Shown here: in pieces, positions 9,435 to 16,981 of the stretch | How positions within the stretch are numbered: the first letter of the stretch is position 1 | How the letters are laid out: every line of letters starts with the position of its first letter | Source of the DNA: Funneliformis mosseae | Lineage: Eukaryota; Glomeromycota; Glomeromycetes; Glomerales; Glomeraceae | Reading direction: 5' to 3' | NCBI GenBank assembly: GCA_910592005.1 | Contig: CAJVPP010001960.1 | Location: 1-16,981, forward strand | DNA: 16,981 bases | Notes under the pieces: model-generated | Database searches by the model: none | Told to the model about the DNA's origin: nothing | What the model saw: the letters and a program-made list of their open reading frames with translations, nothing else | Position numbers and translations under genes: made by a program

Positions 9435-9960
9435 TTATCACTAGCCCAATTCGCCGTAAGCGACTTATGCTAGACAAGGAACAAAAGCTTTGCACCGGCT
9501 TTGAAAAGTATAAAAAAGGATTTGCAAGCGAAAATTTTTACTAGATGCAAATGACTCACCTCGAATAAAATAATAATAATAATAATAATGACTCTACAAG
9601 TCCGGATGTAATTTACTATATTAATTTCTATCAGGTAAAAAAGATGACAACCTAGACGGGGGAAGGAAAAAACGCGACGACTAAGCAAGCGGCTGGCTCG
9701 AACGAAAAAGTTCACAAAAGCTAACCAGGGTCAAACATAGGAGAGTGGGCAGTTGCAGAGGAAGCTGCGGGATTCAACTTGGTGGCACAGATTGGTAAAG
9801 GACGAGAAGTGATCAGTATAGTTAAAAGGATGAAGAGTATATATCCTAAAGCTATGCTTGACAAATTCCCGAAAGGTTTTAGATTGAGAAGGAAGAACTG
9901 TTGACGAAATTATTGGAGTAGGGAGGGGCTGATATGTTTGCGTTGAAATAAGGACAAAGA
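9435..9960 (+). pseudogene. unidentified coding-like island, probably a decayed or multi-exon gene
   Basis: Base composition here is clearly less AT-biased than the flanks, and the plus strand reads like protein in short broken pieces. One piece ends at the TAG near 9543 and includes RRKRLMLDKEQKLC and GFEKYKKGFASENFY. Another at about 9650-9740 is very basic (KEKTRRLSKRLARTKK). The longest is open from 9725 to the TGA at 9902-9904 and contains EWAVAEEAAGFNLVAQIGKG and PKAMLDKFPKGFRLRRKNC. The pieces lie in different frames, and I could not connect them with introns of normal size. I do not recognise the family. It may be a degenerate gene, a transposon remnant or chance. The antisense strand is also partly open here. 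Confidence 0.3.
9568..9589. repeat. (AAT)n microsatellite
   Basis: Seven tandem AAT/ATA triplets sit inside the coding-like island. On the minus strand they give the isoleucine run of an otherwise unconvincing reading frame. Confidence 0.85.
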
Positions 9961-10687
9961 AAAAAAAAAAAATTTTTTGTGGTTTAATGAAAAATTTTTT
10001 TTTTTGTGTTTAATGTTTGGCTCAGTTTCGTCACGGTTTATCATTTAATATGATTGGTGGCGTTTGAGTAAATTCCATTTATTTTTTATTAAGAAACTTT
10101 AAAGGAGGAGATATTCTGATATCACACAGCCGGCGTTCTAACTGCGTTCTCAGCCCAAGTTTCCCACTGATGTAATTTTAAATCTTGATAATTCAGAAGG
10201 TAAGTTCCGAAACTAATAAACTCCTCAAATCGTGTGTTTATTATTTACAGATTAATTATTTTCATGAGGTTGGGGACAATAATCATAGTGACTGTCCTAT
10301 TATAATCATATTGTATCAAATGGTTGATGTGATGATCATACAATAATACTTATTTATAGATAATATTGATAACATTGATTCATGTTGACCTTAAACATTA
10401 TTTTTTGAACGATACCTAGGATAATTTTATTTGTTATTTTTATTTTAATTAAAATTTTTTATTTTATTTTTTTTTTGCGCATATATGCTATCTATCCATT
10501 ACTTAATTTAGAAATATAAATCATCATTAAAAAATTTGTAACCCAAAAAAAGACAAATAAAAGCTGTAAATCGTATAATAATTCCTTGATTTACTTTGTT
10601 CCTTTTTTTTTTCGAGATTATATGCATGGATTTACGTCTAGAAGCGTTTGTTTATACATAACAAATTTGACTTCATTCAATTAGGTT
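9961..10687. other. intergenic region with one possible short spliced segment
   Basis: Mostly A/T-rich. The exception is about 10100-10260, where G+C rises. On the plus strand a textbook donor (GAAG/GTAAGT at 10200), a branch-like CTAAT and an acceptor ttatttacag ending at 10250 would define a 51-bp intron, after which the frame closes at once (D-stop). On the minus strand the same segment reads LKLHQWETWAENAVRTPAV before a TGA near 10113. I cannot decide between them. From 10261 to 10687 I see nothing gene-like. Confidence 0.4.
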
Positions 10688-11012
10688 TCAGATATAAAAA
10701 TTGTCTCGAGTTTCCTTAAAAGTAGAAAAGACATCATCAGTGATTTCATGCTGTAACGCAAATTTTCAGAATAAAAAAATAAAAACAGAACTTGGCCTAA
10801 TTCGCACTTTTTTTTTTCATAGTGACTCGAAACAAATGCTTTGAAAGCTTGCCAATTTTCATTGAATTCACGTAATGATTTTCTGATGTGATTACTTTTT
10901 TTTTATTCTATATGAACCAAAGGACTATACAAAAAAAAAAAATATGCAATTCAATTAGCCACATTTAAATTAACGATAATGGCAGTGGCATGATCGACAT
11001 AAACATCATCAT
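10688..11012 (-). CDS. candidate three-exon micro-gene, unknown function, about 49 aa
   Basis: Minus-strand exons 11012-10975, 10882-10834 and 10750-10688 join in frame through introns of 92 and 83 bp, sizes typical of this window. The product would begin MMMFMSIMPLPLS, continue KSLREFNENWQAFKAF, and end HEITDDVFSTFKETRDNFYI. It would be an acidic, helical-looking peptide. Alternative splices exist: a 41-bp intron would keep HYEKKKCELGQ, and another reading of exon 1 gives VYVDHATAIIVNLN. The start would lie only 38 bp from the divergent PTH start codon, which is very tight. I recognise no family. This is a weak model based on amino acid composition alone. Confidence 0.25.
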
Positions 11013-11050
11013 TTTTGAAGTTTTTCAAAACCTTTCCCGACTTTTAAAAA

Positions 11051-12243
11051 ATGCCCCGACCAATTGACATTATTGTTGTGGGTCTTGGAAACCCAGAACC
11101 CGAATATGCTACAACACGTCATAATGGTTGTTATTCTATTTTATACGAATAAAGCTTTCTTCCGATCATGTCAACTAGTTAAATCTAACCTTTTAATCGC
11201 ACCCTACGCGTTTCTATTTTAGCTGGATATATATTTATCGACTATCTAGCAAATGCAATGGCGCTTGCTCAAGAACAAGTCACGCAAGGTGCACGAAGTC
11301 TTCCTAAATTTTATCGACGTTTGGATCTGTCTGGTAAATTTATAAATTTGCAAGCGACTCATAAGTTTTAATTTGAATTTCCTATCTTTTCCCTTCTTTT
11401 TTTTTTTTTTTAGGAAAACAACTAAAAAGAGAATTCATTGATATATAGCTGATATACATGATACAATATTTACCTCTTCCAGTAACAATGGATCTGTTGA
11501 GGTGTGTGATTTAACAATAAGCATCAATATGATATTTGTGGACGATTTATTTATTTATTTATTTTTTTATTTGACGAATAGAATTCGTTTAGAGTTATTC
11601 TGATGAAACCTTTAACAGCTATGAATGAATCTGGATTGGCCGTACGAAAGGTTTTACAACACTTTGCTGTCAATGACACCAAAAAACTTGTGGTCGTGGC
11701 AGATGACTTGAATACTTTGCCGGGAGCGCTGATGATTCAAAGTTTGTCATTCGATATTTAATTTTATATACGTGGTTACTTATGATTAGTTAGATTCTAA
11801 AGGTTTACTCTTCCATTTACAGGTGGAGGAGATTTAGCAGCTATGAAAGGTCATAAAGGGCTGGAAAACATTGTATCTACAATCGGAAAAGAATTTATTA
11901 GGTATGAATATCAAATTTGAATTAATTCTTAGTAAAATTTGTTTAAGAAAGGAAATAATGATAACATTTCTTATCTTAATCAAGGTTCCGATTGGGGGTT
12001 GGTCGACCGATTTCAGAAGCGACGCAAATATCACAATGGGTCTTAAGCCCTTTTGGAAAAGAAAATCGAGAAATGGATCTCTTTGGCTATCTCCTTCATT
12101 TAACAACTCAAGCTTTATACGATTATAGTATTCATAAAGATTTAAGGCGAGTTAGAAAGAAATTTGTGAATGCTAAAAAATTGCCAAATAAATTAACTGA
12201 AATGAGTGGCTTAGTATTTCCGGTTGATACTCACGGATTTTAA
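11051..12243 (+). CDS. PTH1: peptidyl-tRNA hydrolase, bacterial-type Pth family, six exons, 245 aa
   Basis: This family cleaves peptidyl-tRNA released from stalled ribosomes, recycling the tRNA. In fungi the Pth1 form is usually mitochondrial. Exons: 11051-11126, 11223-11333, 11449-11501, 11582-11741, 11823-11901 and 11985-12243. The start is set by VVGLGNP at residues 9-15, which is normally at the very N-terminus. TRHNAG (22-27) carries catalytic H24 (E. coli H20), KPLTAMNESG holds N95 (E. coli N68), and VADDLNTLPG holds D121 (E. coli D93). FRLGVGRP follows at 161-168. Odd: the GHNGLK motif reads GHKGLE, so the tRNA-binding Asn (E. coli N114) is Lys145. The first acceptor after the poly-T tract (11412-11413) leads to a stop in every phase, so the model uses atatatag at 11441-11448. 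The C-terminal 50 residues are basic and family-atypical. Confidence 0.88.
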
Positions 12244-15056
<2,813 letters not shown>

Positions 15057-15574
15057 AAAAAGAAAAACAAGAAAAAAAAAAAAACTTCTCTCTCTTGGTT
15101 CATTCAACGATCATTGCATTGCATTTATATGAACTATTTTGTTGTAAAATTTCCCCTAACCAAAAATCCTAAGGAGTGAGTTTTTTTTTTTTAAAAAAAA
15201 AACAACTTAATAAATTTGGTTTTCTGTGCATATTAATATAAAATAAAAAAAAAAAAATAAATTTAGTATGATTATTGCTAATTTTAAATGTAACAAAGAA
15301 AAAAAAAAAAGCTATAGAGCGAAAAAGTCAATTTATTATTCTCTTTTTAAAAATTCTTAATGTTTGGGCGAATTTTTAAATATTATTAAATTCTATATTT
15401 TTATTTTCATATTTAAAAATGTTCATCTTTAAAATTTTTTTTTGAATGTTATTCTTGCAATCGAAATTTTCGAAAATTTCTTGAAAACTGATCACGTGAT
15501 ATTTATTTTTTTGAGTTATAAATACAGATTGTAAAACAGCTCGTCTAATTGATAATTTTTTCTTTTCCTTTTCC

Positions 15575-15605
<31 letters not shown>

Positions 15606-15622
15606 AAGGATATTTTGCTTTT
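15057..15622 (+). promoter_or_regulatory. eEF1A 3' region and DCP1 promoter
   Basis: AATAAA at 15209-15214 could serve as the eEF1A poly(A) signal. A run of T followed by a run of A (about 15181-15202) is a foldback. The perfect palindrome ATCACGTGAT at 15491-15500, a TCACGTGA E-box of the kind bound by bHLH factors, lies about 125 bp before the DCP1 ATG. A 24-base T run (15575-15598) directly followed by nine A ends 16 bp before that ATG. No gene is seen here. Confidence 0.5.
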
Positions 15623-16981
15623 ATGGACCCAATTGCTAGAAAAGCTGTCAACTTGAATGTTTTGCGTCGTCATGACCAAAATATTGTTGAAATAGTTGAT
15701 AGTTCAAGTCATGTGGTAGTATATAAATTTGACCATGAGCAAGGTGCCTGGGTATGCTTGATTTTATATTACACAAGTTAAGAAGCGCGTTAAATTATTT
15801 AAGGCATTGGTTTTCATTATACTTTTATAGACGAAAAAAGGTGTAGAAGGCACGTTGTTTGTGTTCAAAAGGTACGGTTTTTATTTAATAATTTTATAAA
15901 TACACATATATACATACATACGTACATACATCTATCTATCTATCAATATAAAAATATTTTATTAACTTTTTTTAAATTATTTATTTCAAATTTAGATGCG
16001 AACAACCTGTGTATGGATTTATAGTGATGAATCGGCTGGGTATCGATAACTTCATGGCACCACTAACAGACAGCATGGAGCTAGAATTCAAAGACGAATA
16101 TATTATTTATCATACAGACGATGGTATCGTTGATGACTTTTTTGAAGTTCGCCAATATTTTGTTATATGAAGATCCCACAAATAGTGGCTGGATTTTGGT
16201 AATTGAGTATTGCTTTGGATGGTAGATAATATCCATGGCATTTGGGTATTTGAAACAAAAGATCGGGAACGAATAGGAAAAAGATTGTGGGAGTAAGTAA
16301 TTTTTGAATGAATTCTATTTCATCATTTTTAAATCAAAAAAAAAAAAAAAAAAAAGTTCGACTTGGATTAAAATTATTTCGAACCTTTGTAATTTTAGAT
16401 GTCGCGAATTATCAAAAACTGTTGTCACCCCGCCACAATTACCCTTACAATCATCCTCTCACTACTCCTCAAATCTTCCGACCCTTCCCCAACGAACATC
16501 TTATGGAAGGCAAATCGATCTTGATGACCTTCTCCAACAACAAGAAATAAAACAAACTACTACTTCGATTGACAGTAGAAGTTCAACACCGGCTCATCAT
16601 GAAATCCAATCGCATGATAACGCGAGGAAAGATATATTGGGGGAATTATTTCAAAAAGCAAGCATTGTTGAACTCACGAGACCTATTCCACCTCTCGCGG
16701 TAAATCTTCTTAATGTTGCATTATCATCTTTGTAAAAATATATATATCTCACACACACTCTCGAACTTTTAAAATAATGACTTATGAATGACTGATATCA
16801 CAAAAATTTCTTCTTTTTCTTAATTGTGTAGAACCCGGCATCCATTACGACTGATAACAATAATAAACCTTTAGATGGAAAATTACTTTTAGATATGATT
16901 CGTCCACCTCATAGCAAACCTAGTACCACTTCAAACGTATATCCTCATATCTCACATACACCACCAAGATCATTATCCGTT
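15623..16981 (+). CDS. DCP1: mRNA-decapping activator DCP1, 5' part (272 codons, continues past window end)
   Basis: The EVH1-fold partner that stimulates the decapping enzyme DCP2 in cytoplasmic P-bodies. Exons: 15623-15751, 15831-15871, 15996-16123, 16226-16292, 16399-16699, and 16832 to the edge, where the frame is still open. The EVH1 domain covers about residues 8-122. It shows LNVLRRHDQNIVEIVDSSSH, VYKFD, GVEGTLFVFKR, YGFIVMNRLG, LEFKDEYIIYH and HGIWVFETKDRERI, all family hallmarks. After the domain comes a Ser/Thr/Pro/Gln-rich, probably disordered tail with short hydrophobic motifs (IDLDDLLQQQ, DILGELFQKAS, GKLLLDMIRPP). Such a tail is like metazoan and filamentous-fungal DCP1 and unlike the minimal S. 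pombe protein. Intron 2 contains TACA/TCTA microsatellites (about 15905-15945). The C-terminus is outside the window. Confidence 0.93.
15905..15945. repeat. tetranucleotide microsatellite in DCP1 intron 2
   Basis: Tandem TACA units (with one cgta variant) pass into four TCTA units. They lie within the 124-bp intron between DCP1 exons 2 and 3 and are likely to be length-variable. Confidence 0.8.

Noticed and set aside
9690..9710. Possible tRNA T-arm (ggctcgaacg)
   Set aside because: There is no matching acceptor stem, D arm or anticodon arm around it.
9470..9715. 81-codon minus-strand ORF with an isoleucine run
   Set aside because: The isoleucine run is an AAT microsatellite, the start context is unsupported, and the rest is Phe/Leu-rich with no family resemblance.
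10990..11012. snoRNA box C-like atgatga on the minus strand
   Set aside because: There is no box D (CTGA) at a suitable distance and no terminal stem.
15376..15651. 91-codon minus-strand ORF before DCP1
   Set aside because: Its coding appearance comes from the long T/A run and A/T-rich sequence (Lys, Asn, Ile), and it overlaps the DCP1 start in antisense.

Overview
This is a eukaryotic, very AT-rich nuclear window. The genes are split by many short introns (63-183 bp, GT...AG, usually with a poly-T tract before the acceptor), and the intergenic DNA is close to pure A/T. The protein set (a cystathionine beta-synthase without a heme domain, a fungal-type bacterial-like peptidyl-tRNA hydrolase, eEF1A, a DCP1 with a long tail) together with this base composition suggests an early-diverging fungus. 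Glomeromycotina (Rhizophagus-like arbuscular mycorrhizal fungi) fit best. That assignment is an inference from composition and gene style, not from any search.

Layout: 1-3310 is low-complexity AT-rich DNA with a degenerate ~30-bp repeat array (about 1130-1790) and a compact inverted-repeat element (2981-3144). From 3584 to 5700 (+) lies a nine-exon cystathionine beta-synthase. From 6190 to 6686 (+) lies ribosomal protein eL32. Two minus-strand genes follow: a tiny three-exon gene (7094-7468) that reads as complex I subunit NDUFB2, and a four-exon PRL/PTP4A tyrosine phosphatase (8241-9065). The stretch 9430-10260 holds coding-like fragments that I cannot identify. A weak candidate micro-gene (10688-11012, minus) faces peptidyl-tRNA hydrolase (11051-12243, +, six exons). 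Then come eEF1A (13191-15056, +, five exons) and the 5' part of the decapping activator DCP1 (15623-beyond the window end, +).

No operon logic applies. These are independent, mostly housekeeping genes: sulfur amino acids, translation, ribosome rescue, respiration, mRNA decay and signalling. eL32, eEF1A and PTH all serve translation, but I see no sign beyond proximity that they are regulated together. All exon borders were placed by eye from reading-frame continuity, family alignment from memory and GT/AG sites. They sum to intact frames for every named gene. I see no phage, CRISPR, tRNA or rRNA. The most notable items are the small complex I gene, the substituted active-site loops in the CBS and PTH genes, the inverted-repeat element and the unexplained coding-like island at 9.4-10.3 kb.
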